DNA from: Schizophyllum amplum | Lineage: Eukaryota > Basidiomycota > Agaricomycetes > Agaricales > Schizophyllaceae | DNA length: 64,000 bases | Direction: 5' to 3' | Assembly: GCA_007026445.1 (NCBI GenBank) | Contig: VDMD01000015.1 | Span: 434,001 to 498,000 of the forward strand | Part shown: positions 22,144-33,927 of the stretch, one piece after another | Position numbering within the stretch: position 1 is the first letter of the stretch | How the letters are laid out: every line of letters begins with the position of its first letter | Made by a program: the position numbers and the translations under genes | The notes under the pieces: generated by a model | Database searches by the model: none | Told to the model about the DNA's origin: nothing | Seen by the model: only the letters and a program-made list of their open reading frames with translations

Positions 22144-25100
22144 ATGAGCACGACCCTCCCCCTCTTCTGGCGTTTGTCCTCGGCGTCAAAGAAAGAGCGC
22201 CTCGACGCTTCTGTCAAGCTCATCGACGCGCTTGAGAAATTCCAAGCCCAGCACACTGTCACAGTCAAGGATGCTGGCGTCTCATCTGAGGAGCCCTCGG
22301 ACGACGAGGAGGACGCGGACGAGTCGGACGGTCTGGATGCGCTGAACGCGCAGGATGTGTCCTACTCGATACGCCGGCTCGTGCGCGGTCTGGCGAGTCC
22401 CCGCGAGAGCAGCAGGCTTGGGTTCGCTGTGGCGCTTACAGAGGTGCGTTTGCCTGCGTGTGCGATGCCTCAGTCCGCTGACGGTGGTGCAGCTTCTGTC
22501 GCGGATCGATACAGTGACCTGCGCACAGATAACCGCGCTCATCATGGACTCGTCAAAGCCGCAAGGCTCGGTCTCCGGGCAGGAGGAGCGGGACCTGCTC
22601 TTCGCGCGGCTCTTTGGCTTCACCTCTGTCATTCAGAGCGGACTGCTTACGCGCACGAAGCCTCTCCCCTCGTCCGCCTCTGCCTCTGTTGTCTCTTCCC
22701 TCGAGAGCTATCAGGAGGTGCTGCTAGCGCTTTTCGAACTCGGCGAGAAGAAAGCGTGGCTGCGGGAGAGCGCCTGGTGGACGATCGGAATGGCGCTAGA
22801 TGCACTGAAGACCTCGGAAGTTGCCTGGCAGGAAGAAGCGCGAGACTGGACCATAGGCCAGGTGTACGCGGAGAGGGAAGACTGGTCCCCTGAAAAGGTC
22901 GCCATCACCCTAAAGTTGCAGAGGCTCTACCCGACAGTCTCTTGGAAGAAACACCTATCCCCCGTGTTCAAGAACCCCGATCTTCTGAACAACACCAATT
23001 TGCCCGTGATTGCGCGCATCATCAAGGTAGAGATACCCTGCGTATAATCTGGTCGTGCTTGCTGACATAGACACAGGACACGAGAGATGAAGAGGATGAG
23101 GACGAGGTGCCGAAGTCGCAAGCAGGGAACTGGAAGCCTCAGTTGCACTTCGTCTGGGACCTGATGTTGGCTGAGCTGCTCCCTACGGACGGCTCACATG
23201 CCACGTCCTCTGGGTCGTTCCAGGAATTCTTCCGCGTCGTTGTCGACGGTGAGTCTTACTAGATCCCGGCGACTGGGCATGCACTGAGGATGCATCCTGG
23301 GTAGACTCATTGTTCTCTGCCACGGCCTCCCCGCATCGCAAATACTGGGGCTTCCAGGTCTTCCAGAAGGCGCTCCCGCGTGTCGACGCGAACACCATGC
23401 CCATGCTCTTCACGCGCAACCTCATGCGCTCATGGATAAACCACCTCTCGCACAAAGACAGGTACCTCCATAAGATTGCATTGCAAGTAGTACGTCAGAC
23501 TCTTTATCTCTCCCTCCACGTCCGTCTAACCATTTCTGCAGGCGACTGACGTCCAATCATTCGTCAAGTCTAACCCGCACCTCGGCTTTGCTCTCATTCT
23601 GCAGCTGACCGGCGTCAACGGGAGCACGCAGTTCGACAAGCTGACGCACACGAAAACAGTCGAGACGATCCTGACGTCTATGGACGAAGCCGGCATCAAG
23701 ACGTACATCGACCACTTGCTCGAGCAGGTCAACTCATCTGACAAGTCAGTTTGTCCCCCTCCTTTTACGCTCGAGCACAAGCTGATGATTTACGTGCAGA
23801 ACCGACGTCCAGGCAATCAACTCAACACGGGCTTGGATTATCGAACAGCTCACCAGTCTCATACGTAATGGTGCGATCCCGAAGCAGGAGAGCTGGATAC
23901 AGACCATTCTGGACTGGTTCACCATTCACGGACTCTTCACCATCAAGAAGAAGTCGGAGAAGAGCGCATTCCTTGCTGTAAGTTTGTTCATACGTGCTTC
24001 AGTCTCCTCTCTCATTCCACTCCGTCAGCTACATACCGTGCCCAGTCCGCCATTTTCCGACGCCCTGCGCAAGAGCTGCCGTGAGCGGCTCATGACCTGT
24101 CTCGCCGATCTCACCAGCCAGACAATCACGGTCAAGACCGAGGACGGCAAAACTTCCAAGCTGTCGGGAACCACGTCTGACGGCGAGTTCTTGATCGTGC
24201 GCATACTCGGGCATATTGCTACGCTGGAGCAGGACACGAAGCACCTTGCCTCGCTAGCGGATGGTGACGACGAGGAGCAGCAACTTCGCACGAAGGCGAA
24301 GGAGATCATGGGTAAGCTCCAGAAGGTTAGTATCTACGTTACGCCCAGTCGATTTATCGCTTACGCGTCTTCAGCTCGAGGACAACGACGCCGCGAAGGG
24401 CGCTCAGCTTCTGCTTGCTGTCACCCTGCTTCAGCGCTACTGCTCCGTCGATGGGGGTGCCTCCGCCGACGAAGACAATGACGACGAACAGGTCGCAGAC
24501 ACGGACGATCTCGAGACCTGTATCGAGGCTTCCAGCCGGCTGTACAGCGATGTCAAGAAGCAAAGAAGGCGCGCAAATCGGCAGCGGCGAACAGCGACGA
24601 GCCACCCGCGGTAGACGTACTGGTGGACACGATTATCGGCTTCCTGGAGAAGGGCAACGCATATTTGCGCGCGTGCGGAAACAAGGCCTTCGCGTTGTTG
24701 ACAGGTGTTGTGCAGGAGAGCACAGTTGACCTGATCTTGACTGTGCGTAGCCCTTCTCGTGTGGCCACTGGGCGTTCCTTACTCATCATCTACGCAGCAA
24801 CTCGAGCGACGGGACCCTACTGCAGGCGACGATGACGACGACGAGATGGAGGTAGACGAGGAAGGTGAAGGTGAAGATGAGGAAGAGGAAGAAGAGGAGA
24901 GCGAAGAGGACGAAGAGGATGATGACTCCGATGAAGGCGAGGACGACGCCGAAACCCTCGAGCTTCGGAATAAGATCGAGGAAGCGCTCCGCGTCAACGG
25001 CATCGAGCCCGCGAACGAAGATGATGAGTCTGACGATGATCTCATGGACGATGACCAGATGATGGCTATCGACGAGCAACTAACTGAGGTCTTCAAAGCC

Positions 25101-26280
25101 CAGCTTCCGGTAAAAAGAAGGGTGAGCATCACTTGCTTGTCTGTATAGTGTCGGCTTCTCACTCAATGTGACAGCGGACGTCGACGCGCAACGCGAAGCG
25201 ACGCACTTCAAAAACCGCGTGCTCGACCTCGTCGATGTCTTCTTCAGGCAACAGTCTACGAGTCCGCTGGTCATCCGCCTGCTCCTCCCCCTATCGGACC
25301 TCATCGTCTCCTCTGGCCCCGACGAGCAGCAGCTCGCTGACAAGGCCAAGGGCATCATCCGTGCGCGCATCGGGAAGGCCAAAGACACTCCTTCGTCACC
25401 TGATGTGGACGCGGTCAAAACCGCACTGGCCGATGTTCACTCTCGCGCCCGCCGCGTTCGCTCGCCGGATCACCTTTCCACGCTCAGTATCGTCAGCATG
25501 TACCTTGCGAAGACCGCTTTGCACATGGGCGCAGAGGACGCCGTGGTGGAGACGTACAAGGAGTCGCTCACGGACTTCCTGACGCGGAAGAACTCCTCTC
25601 TCAACACGTCATTCTTCCAGGAGATCATCCGGCGACATGTTGCAGTCGGATGGCGTCTGCGTACCGAGACTCTGGAGCTGTCCAGCCAGGCAGTAAACGC
25701 GTACAGGCGCTGTCAGGCATATCAGCTCGTGCAGACTCTTCTCAATCAAATGCCGTCTCTTGTGAGTCAACATAGATCGTTCCTCGTTATTTTCGTCTTA
25801 CCGTTATCATAGACGCTTGCGCACGACGATGTGGCTGCTTTCATGGACCTGTTACAAAACTCCTTGTCCGAGACCATCTCCGGGGCTTGCGATGGCACCA
25901 TCAACATCACTGCCACTCAGTTGAAGGAACTCCTCAAGCTAGCCCACTCCGCTGCACGCCAATCTCAAAAGCTGCCTGCGAGTGTCAAGACAGTGTGGTC
26001 ACCATCTACCTGGACACAACTATCCGCCCGCCTCACGGCCTCGGACAAGTTCAAAGCGTCGACAGGCTTGCACAAAGCATGCCAGCAGATCGCGCAGCTC
26101 ACCGGAGGCGCGGCTACCCAATCCTCCGCAACGAAAATCACACCCGCCTCAACATCAGCACCGATCGTAAACGGCGTCGACAAGAAGGCGAAGTCGTCGA
26201 AACGCAAGGCAGAAGAGGCCGCGGGCAGCGAAAAGCCGAAGCGTAAAAAAGGCAAGAAAGACAAGCCTAACGTAGATTAG
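22144..26280 (+). CDS. POL5: DNA polymerase V / MYBBP1A-family nucleolar protein
   Basis: POL5 family proteins are nucleolar HEAT-repeat-like factors needed for rRNA synthesis and ribosome assembly; despite the name they are not replicative polymerases. The start at 22144 gives MSTTLPLFWRLSSASKKER. Family segments follow in order: YSIRRLVRGLASPRESSRLG, ERDLLFARLFGFTSVIQSG, SAWWTIGMALDAL, YWGFQVFQKALPRVD, FTRNLMRSWINHLSHKDRYL, then a very acidic block (about 24830-25060, mostly Asp/Glu) and THFKNRVLDLVDVFFRQQST. The C-terminus is lysine-rich ([27 protein letters not shown]), a likely nucleolar signal. About 10 short introns. Two apparent one-base losses: near 24555-24562 (SDVKK into KKARKSAAAN) and in an A-run near 25112 just before a GTGAGC donor. 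The stop codon TAG (26278-26280) overlaps the stop of MSH3 on the other strand. Confidence 0.9.
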
Positions 26281-29200
26281 TGTGTAAATTTCCCGGATGC
26301 TATCTCTCGAAGCTCAGCGGCTGTGGCGACCGCTGCGATACCGGACTCCTGCAGGCATTGTTGAATGAGTTTGGCGCATCTGCGCAGTCTGCAAAGAGGT
26401 TAACAAGTGTCGGACATGAAGCCAATTGAGACTTGCCTGTTACGCTTCATGCGCGCCTCTACCTCTTCCTGGAAAGTATGAGAACGACTCGAAGCATTGA
26501 CGAGTACTGATTCCGGTAGGCCAGCGAGCCGTCCGCATTCAACGCCGAATGACTCTGCGGAAATAGACTCAGCTCATGATGTACGCCCATCTTTATACAA
26601 CTTACCAGATGTTATCCCGCTTGTAAGACGATATAAGAAAGTAATCTCCCGCGTCCCATCTATGCGCGTGTCTGCCTGGAATTCCATGTGCAGGTTCTCG
26701 ACATCCTTCGCGAATTTGCGCTCAAGGCTGGTCGCGACGAGCGGGTAGTGAGTGATGAACAGCGTCTTGCAGCGCTTCTCAAAAAGTAGATGCTGCATCG
26801 TCGCGTGTGCAATCGCCATCTATAATGCTTGTCAGCATATGTATAGCATAAGGGACCAGTGCACCGCACCCCATCGAATGTCGAAGTTCCCCGCCCTAGC
26901 TCATCAAGAATGACAAGGCTTCGTTCCGTCGCAGTGTGCAGGATCTCGCTCGTTTCCGACATCTCGACCATGAATGTTGACCGGCCGCGCGCCAGGTCGT
27001 CCGACGCTGGAAACTCTCAATATTTGCTCGTTAAGATGAGATGGACACGCATACCACCCATCCGCGTCAGCACCGAGTCCAAGAGGCTCATTCGAACCGC
27101 TTCTGCAGGCACGTAGCACCCAATCTGCGCCATGATTGCAATGAGCGCGACCATGCGCACGCAGCTGCTCTTTCCGCCCATGTTCGGACCTGTGATGACC
27201 TTGCTCCGCGGCGCATCCCCGCCCATGCGCATGCCGTTCGGCACAAATGGGTCGTCGCGGAGGGCCTCTACCATCGGATGGCGCCCAGCAACGATGTCCA
27301 GCGTGTCCTCGTCGACGAACTTAGGCCGCACATACCCCTCCCGCAACGCGAGTTGTGCAAGACTGAGCAAGCAGTCCGCGGCTGCGAGCTGGTTGACGGC
27401 ATGGCGCAGTGGTGCGTAGTGGTTGCGCGCAATCTCAGAGAGGAAGTCCGAGTACGCCGCGCGTGCTTCTGCCTGGGAGCAAAATCAGAGCGACGGACAG
27501 GTAGATGTGATGATAGCATACTGCTGCGGTCTCCTGGAATCGTTGACGCTCTGCAAGCTTCTGGATAACCTCTTGAGGGTGATATCGCTCATAGAATTTG
27601 GTCCGCGATAGAAGCTTCCAATCTGGGGGTATAGGTCTGTTGTCGCTCTTCTTAACCTCGATGATGTACTGAACACGTTGTCAGGATAGGCGACAGACTG
27701 GCTCGAAAGTTGACGAACCTCGTCCTCTGCTTGATGGAGCCATTTGAGTGAAGGGTAACGTAGGGTTTTGCGAACTGCGTTTGTACTTGAGCACATGCGT
27801 CAAAAGACGTCAGCCTGAAATGTACTCTTCTTCAGCTCCTCCTCGAGCTCAACCTCAATCATCGCACAGCCCTGAAGAAAAGTGTCAGGCTCGCTTCATT
27901 TCCTTCCGTCCCGTACACTCAGCGTACATGGAAGGCATCCAATACTGCTGGATATCGTCCCGGGTCTGTCCAGAGGTGCTCCCGATTCCCTGCCGCTGCT
28001 TCTTTTAACGAGATTTCCGCAACGATGCCACTGACCGCAGGCCTTATCTTAGGCAGCGCGTACACAATCTCGTTCAACACAGGGGATTGGAATCCAACAT
28101 CCGCTGGCGTCTCCACATCCTCGAATGCATTTGCAATGCGTTGCAACGCGGACAGCAGGAGCGCGAGCTCTTCAGGTTTGCACTGGGAGGACCGCGTTAG
28201 GCGACGCATACAGACAAAATCATATCAGTTACCTGACCGTATTGGATCTTGCACAGGCCTTTTGCGAGATCGGGCAAGCGCTTTAGCAACTGCCGCAAGG
28301 TAACGAGCTTGTCCGACGCGCTCGACACAAGCTCTTCCACCGCAGCCGCGCGTTCGCCAAGCACCCTACAACCGCGTTCATCCACCGACCACACGGCATA
28401 CCTGCCAGTCACTGACCTCTTATCCACGAGCGGCCGCCCGACCCAGTGCCTTAGTAATCGCGCGCCGAACTTTGTCTGCGTCCTGTCTAGCACCCACAGT
28501 AGCGACCCACGCACGCCACCGTCTGTCTCATTCGCGTAGATCTCCAGGTTGCGCAGAGTATTGCCCGCGAGGAGCATGTGCGTGCGCGCGGCGAAGCGGG
28601 CGAAGAAGCGCGTCTCGCGAAGCGCATCGGCGAGGCCGAAGGCTGCGAGATGGCGGATTGTGTGCGCAAGCGCGACGACCACGAGCGGGGGAAAGTCCGC
28701 GGCGGCGGCCATGAGAGCTCCCGAGTCGAAGGCCGCCGAGGCGCCGGGGGTCCTGCGGGTGTAAAATTCCGATACATATGCGAAGGCGTCGGTGTAGTCT
28801 ATCTGGCCCTTGAAGTGTTCAACTCGGGTTTGTGCGCCTGTGGGGGTGGCACTGGGGGCAGTCAGTATTTTCTAGCAGGAATAAGAGACGCCTACATACC
28901 CCGTAAAATGTGTCAACATCTTCTGCGTCGGGCCTGTCAAGCCCGTCTTCGGTAGCAACAACTCAGCGGGGCGGGTGTGAACTAAGCGCGTCTGTCGCCG
29001 TGATAAGCTCTGAGCCCAGTGTCAAAGGGATTGTATACCTCGAGCTCCAGTCTCATCGGATTGTCGTCGAACGTATCCCACACAACGTCCCCTGTGCTGG
29101 GAGAGATGCTGATCATGGCGACGTGTACATCGGCGCCTGCTCCGGACGTGCTTTCCTCCACAATACACAAGAACGGAGGCGCAGAACTGCCAGCAATGTC

Positions 29201-30290
29201 ATCCACCGAATCCAGGTCGTCCATGTAGCTGGGTATAGCTGAGCATCATACGCTTGCTGAAATATGGCAAACATACGTCGCTGCAGTATATAGACGAGTC
29301 AACTCGCGCTTGAACGGCGCATTGCGCTGCTCGCTGGCTTTCTTCAGTGCAGCAGTCTCGGTTTGATCACAAGTGCCGACGCGGTAGCCTTGCGAGAGGA
29401 GTCTGAGTATCTCGTGAGCATGCTGAAGCATGTTGGAGAAGATGCGCACTTCTTGAGGTGAATATCACGCCGATGTGTAGGGATAGTTGCAACGTCGAAG
29501 TTGCGGTCGTTGTAGCAGACCATACCCAGCTCCTTGGCTGCCACCTATGCGCCGTGTCAGAGAAGCAAGTTACCAGGGATCTGACTACGCGTACGTGCGC
29601 GTCTTCGCCGAAGAACTTGTACTTGTAGCCAACCTCAATCATGAGCACAGTGCCTGGGTTTGCCTGCTTCAGCTCCAATACCTGCACGCGCATGTCAGAA
29701 TATTGCTCTTTCTGCTGCTTCAAGCCGCGCACCTGCTTCTCAAGGGGGGTGTAGGGCTCGCCACTTGGTCCCACTGGTTCTGCCTTCTTGGGTACCTTCG
29801 TCTTGCTTGATGTGCCGCTCGTCTGACGCTTCGCCCGGCCCTTGCTAGGCTTGCGCGCGAACATCGCCTCTAGGTCTTCATATTTCTTGTTCTTTTCCTC
29901 CTCGTCATCTTCTTCCTCGTCTTCCACTACTATTGGAGGTGATGCCGCCTTCTCTGACGGCTTTCTGGACAGGAAGCGGTTGTTCTGCTGCAACAGACGT
30001 TTCCTGAACTCCTCCTGCTTTCGTAGTTTGGCGGCATTGTCCTCTTTCCGTGGAGGTTGGGAGGCTTTCTCCGGAGAATATCTCCACTGTTCTGCTGTTC
30101 CAGCGCTCGCAGGCGGCGATGCAGTCGACTTGGTGGGAAAGTAGATCGAGGTGGTTGGCCCGGTCTTTTGCTTCTTGTTCCTCGGTGGTTCGTCCTCAGT
30201 GAGGTCAATTGGGGTGCTCGCGCGCTTTCCCGTCAGCTTTGAAGGCGATGGCTGCGAGAAGTAGGCGCTAATGGTTGGTTGCTGAGGCAT
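26277..30290 (-). CDS. MSH3: DNA mismatch repair protein MSH3
   Basis: MutS homologue that pairs with MSH2 (MutS-beta) to bind insertion/deletion loops in DNA. The start at 30290 places a PCNA-binding PIP box at the very N-terminus ([10 protein letters not shown]), as in other MSH3/MSH6 proteins. A disordered charged region follows, then the mismatch-binding domain start [14 protein letters not shown] with [19 protein letters not shown], connector and lever domains ([36 protein letters not shown]), and the ATPase: Walker [14 protein letters not shown], Walker [19 protein letters not shown], and [14 protein letters not shown]. The C-terminus is [37 protein letters not shown] and ends SGKFTH. 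About a dozen short introns; the last one (donor at AACAG/gcaagt) is GC-AG and is needed for phase. Divergent from ATP12, with 131 bp between starts. Alternative ttg upstream of 30290 is not needed. Confidence 0.94.
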
Positions 30291-30421
30291 ACTCGATGAC
30301 GGCAAAGGCGAAGCCTGCTCGAATCCGGTGTCCGGGCCGCGGATGCGTTAGGCGCCCGAGGCCACGCGACGAATTTGCTCTTATGTGGCGTTGACAATTC
30401 TCGCCACCGACGACGACGACG
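30291..30421. promoter_or_regulatory. Very short bidirectional promoter MSH3 / ATP12
   Basis: Only 131 bp separate the two start codons, including both 5' UTRs. A CGACGACGACGATG run lies just before the ATP12 ATG. The two genes must share control elements. Confidence 0.6.
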
Positions 30422-31551
30422 ATGCTTGGGTTTCCGTGCTTACGGCGTGTTAATGTGCTCGGGACCGCCAGACTCGGCCAGCGGAGATGTCTGGCAACGA
30501 CGCCGCGATTGTTCGCAGAGTCCGCGCCTGTGGACGGCCCTGCGGTCACCCAGACCAATAGTCAGCATCACGGTCGCTCGGTGCATGCTTGTGCTAACAC
30601 TACACACAGAGGCCGAAGTGACGATGAAGCGCTTCTGGAAGACGGTCGACGTGGTTGAGCGCGACGGCGGCTACATTGTCACCCTCGACTCCCGCGCGCT
30701 CAAGACTCCCTCCGGTCACACGTTGCTCCTCCCGCGCAACAAGTTCGCCGTCGCGTCCCTCATAGCGGCGGAATGGGAGAACCAGCGGACAGTGATCAAG
30801 CCCCACGCGTTGCCGATAGTGCGCTGCGAGTCAATGTCCTTATAACTCTGCTAACGCCTACCCAGACGTCTTTGGCCTCGCGCGCGATCGACGCGTTCCG
30901 AGATGCGACCACGCGCGCAGAAGTGCAGAAATCTCTGCTGAGCTACCTGCACACGGATACTATTTGGTGCGTCCTATGAATATCACACCATACATCTTGC
31001 TAACGGACTCCGGGTATCAGCTTCCACGAAGATGAGCCGCACCAGCTCGTGACTTTGCAAAAGCAGCACTGGGATCCCCTCCTCGACTGGGCACGGAAGT
31101 CATTCGGCGTTGACGTGCGCAAGGCGGAGTCCCTCCTCTCTACCAGTCAACCAAAAGAAACAATAGACGTGCTCTCTCGCGCACTCGAAGGTTTCGACGA
31201 GTGGGAACTTGCTTGTACGTCCAGGGTCTGCGAGTGTATCAGCCATACTGACCACTTGCATACTCCCAGCTATGGAGCGCGCCACGCACGTCACAAAATC
31301 GTTCATCATCAGCATGGCCCTAGTCAAGCGCCACCTCAACGTCGAGCAGGCCTCCAACGCGGCGCACGTCGAGGTCAACAGCCAGATCCAGCGATGGGGC
31401 GAGGTGGAAGACAGTACGTCTTTCTTTTCCTTTTTTACTACGCTTTTGCACGCAGAAGAAATGCTAACGGTCCCTCCCAGCGCATGATGTTGACTTCCAT
31501 GACGTCCGCCGGCAGCTAGGCTCAGCCGCATGCCTTCTGATGCGCGTGTAG
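30422..31551 (+). CDS. ATP12: Mitochondrial F1-ATPase assembly chaperone ATP12
   Basis: Chaperone that binds the F1 alpha subunit during ATP synthase assembly in the mitochondrial matrix. The start at 30422 gives a positively charged presequence (MLGFPCLRRVNVLGTARLGQ, then RRCLATTPRLF). The conserved ATP12 core follows: KRFWKTVDVVERDGGYIV, LDSRALKTPSGHTLLLP, FAVASLIAAEWENQ, then LLSYLHTDTICFHEDEP, LQKQHWDPLLDWARKSFG and the C-terminal alpha-helical part with MERATHVTKSFIISMALV and VEVNSQIQRWGEVED. It ends CLLMRV at 31551. Five introns of about 50 nt, for example 30561-30609 and 30819-30865, fit in phase. It is a single-copy housekeeping gene in other fungi. Confidence 0.93.
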
Positions 31552-32843
31552 CACATCGACGTCGCCTCTTCAGACCGACCGTCTGTCGACACAGGCGATT
31601 CGATCCCCCCGGTTCTCGGGTAGCTATCTACCTCCCGGCGCGTCCATCCGGGCACACAGCACTACTTACGGGCGTGGCATAGAGCGCATGTACTTACCAC
31701 GTACATATCAAGCTAAGTATGTCAATCCAGCCACTTGCGTGCTGCTGCCGCCAGCGCAGCATCCCCGCTCATCCTAGCCTCCCGCGCGCTCGCCCGGTCT
31801 AGACCAGAGAGACATACGCCTCAAAAGCGATATTTCTCCTGCAGGCCCTGCCGTTATTGCTCATGTGAGCTCGTGCTGCTCAGGTGAGCTGTTGCTACCC
31901 AGGCCCAGGCGAGCTGTTGTCGCTCAGGTGAGCGACAATGTCGGTCAGATGAACGCGCGACACCAGGGTAAGTCGACAAATGGGCTGCGAACGTATTCTC
32001 TCGCACTACACACGCCGTCTTCCCCGGCCCGGCTACAGATGCAATCTTCCCCGACTACAAATGCACAGAAACTGCATCAACGGCGTTCATCTGCAGGGTA
32101 CGAGAGCGGTCTCAGGCGGCGCTGTGTTTCTGTGGAAGGAGGTTCAGACTGAAGAGAGAACAACAATTTCGTCTCTGCGGTCTGCCCACTTGGTCGCCTT
32201 TCCTCCCATTTGTTGCTTTTTCTCCTTCCACTTTGTGGCCTTTCCTCGTACACTTTGTGGCCAGTTCTCTTCCGCTTTATGAACATCTCTCCTCCACGCT
32301 GTTACCCGTCCTTTGGGACCCTCAATGCTCAACTCGCTTCCGACGACAAGGACCGCTCACCGATGATTGCAGCTGTGCAGAGCCTTGGCTCATATCCTAT
32401 CTCCTGACCCGAACCGCGAATGCCGATCTCCTCTGCCCTGCCTGCTGTCTATTTGTTCATTTGCGTCCTTTTTTCTCATTTGCCTGATTTCTCCGCGTTC
32501 GTCCTGGGGCAGGACCTGACTTTTCGAAACTCCCCCGCGTCCCCGCGCCTTAACACCTCCCGAGTCCCCGGTCCCCCGCGTTCTGATCTACGCTGTGTCC
32601 TGAAGTGTCCTGTCCCGAATTGTCCTCAAAGTTCTGGACCTGACCCCTACCCCTGCCTGAGCCCGATGCTTGGCTCTGTCTCCGCATCTTATCCTCCCTT
32701 GCCCCGCATACCTTCCTCCCGTCTCCCCACATCACTTCCACAGACGAATTCCCCGCGCCGTTGGTCCGTTCTCCCTGTTCATTTCCCCGCATCTCATCCT
32801 CCCTCCGTGTCGTCCGCGCCGCTAGCGTCAGCTGACCGTGCCG

Positions 32844-33118
32844 GATTGGCTGCATCATGATCTGGTCATGTCCCGTGCTGGCTCCTGGACCAGCCAATTA
32901 GTTATCCGAGGCGAGTGCGGCCAATCTGACGGCAGTGCGGTCAACTGTGGCCAATCCCAAGCCTCTACAGCTATCCCGAGCCTCCGTAGCCAATTTCAAG
33001 GCTCTGCAGCCCATCCGATGCGGCTGCGGCCAATCGACCGCTCAATCCGACCGCCCAATGGCGCGCGCGGACGCGTTTGGGCGGGAGTCGAGACGATGAC
33101 ATGTACGCGCCTCATTGG
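32844..33118. promoter_or_regulatory. Cluster of about eight CCAAT boxes
   Basis: CCAAT or its complement ATTGG occurs near 32844, 32893, 32920, 32951, 32990, 33030, 33054 and 33114, several in a GGCCAATC/GCCAAT context with roughly regular 25-40 bp spacing. CCAAT is the binding word of the HAP/NF-Y complex. Binding is inferred, not shown. Confidence 0.5.
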
Positions 33119-33756
33119 TGGCGGAGGCGCGCTTGTACCGCGCTTCCGCCTGGAGGAGTGCGAGATTGAACCGATCGAGGGACTTGCAGCGGGCTGGCAT
33201 ACTGTACTACTGTAAGTAAATGCTGCTGTACGTCTTCTGACCGTCTGCTTGCTTGCAGGGGGCGTTATCCTTCGTATTCCAGGGAGCGGGGAAACACGAT
33301 ACCACGGAGCTGCATGGACAGCAGACTTTCGAGCAGGGAATGCTCTCCAGCAGCGGGAGAGCTTCGCATATTTCTCACCCGGCATTATGTTATTATCCAC
33401 CGCCCTTCGGCGTGCCGGGAGGGCGGCACGCACGATCGCACAATGCGCCTCCTCCCCCTTCCTCCGGGGGTTAGCAGAATTTCCTTCCACCAATCATCGC
33501 GGCCATATTTTTCTTGTTCTTTTGTTTTCCCTGCCTCTTTTTGTTGTGCTCCCTGCGCAGCCCGCCCTGTGTGCAGCGCGACAGCGAGGGCGGGACGGGA
33601 GCAGAGGGCAGCGCCCGGCCCCCTCGTCTTGAGGCGCATCAGTCTAAGACACCGATCCCGACCCGTCGAGCCGTGTGCGTGTGCTCCCGCCGGACCTATC
33701 GGCGCACTGATGCGCGGGTGATAGAATTGCAGGCACGCACGCCTCTCGCGTCGCGC

Positions 33757-33764
33757 TATAAAAG
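33757..33764 (+). promoter_or_regulatory. TATA box upstream of the repeat-protein gene
   Basis: TATAAAAG followed at once by an alternating GCGCGC tract (33764-33783), 171 bp before the ATG at 33928. Confidence 0.55.
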
Positions 33765-33927
33765 CGCGCGCGCCGCGCGCGAGGCGGGGCACTTACTTAT
33801 CCCCCGCCCCGTGTTGTGCATGCACGACCGTTGACAGGGTGACGCGACTTGCAACGAGTTTGGCCATACAAAAGTTACAGAGTTACACTCTGGCCCCATC
33901 CTCATCGTACCCACCATCCATAGCGCC

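Larger units (their letters stand above)
31552..33927. other. Long gene-free region with repeats and CCAAT cluster
   Basis: About 2.4 kb without a supported gene. The first part has imperfect repeats of a GTGAGCTGTTG word (31860-31935). Near 32180-32280 two ACTTTGTGGCC words recur in a pyrimidine-rich tract. A cluster of CCAAT boxes spans 32844-33118 and a TATA box lies at 33757. An open frame at 32420-32860 starts with a hydrophobic stretch but continues as low-complexity Pro/Ser and is not accepted. Most of the region is probably regulatory DNA for the gene at 33928. Confidence 0.5.

Noticed and set aside
24779..25162. Poly-serine frame opposite POL5
   Set aside because: Antisense of the Asp/Glu block of POL5 (GAC/GAG read backwards).
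31580..31625. Possible tRNA T-loop (GATTCGATCC)
   Set aside because: No paired stems of the right length around it and no D-loop or anticodon arm upstream.
32420..32860. 146-codon frame with a hydrophobic start that could be a signal peptide
   Set aside because: After 30 residues it is low-complexity Pro/Ser with no cysteine pattern; upstream and downstream lack promoter or splice support.
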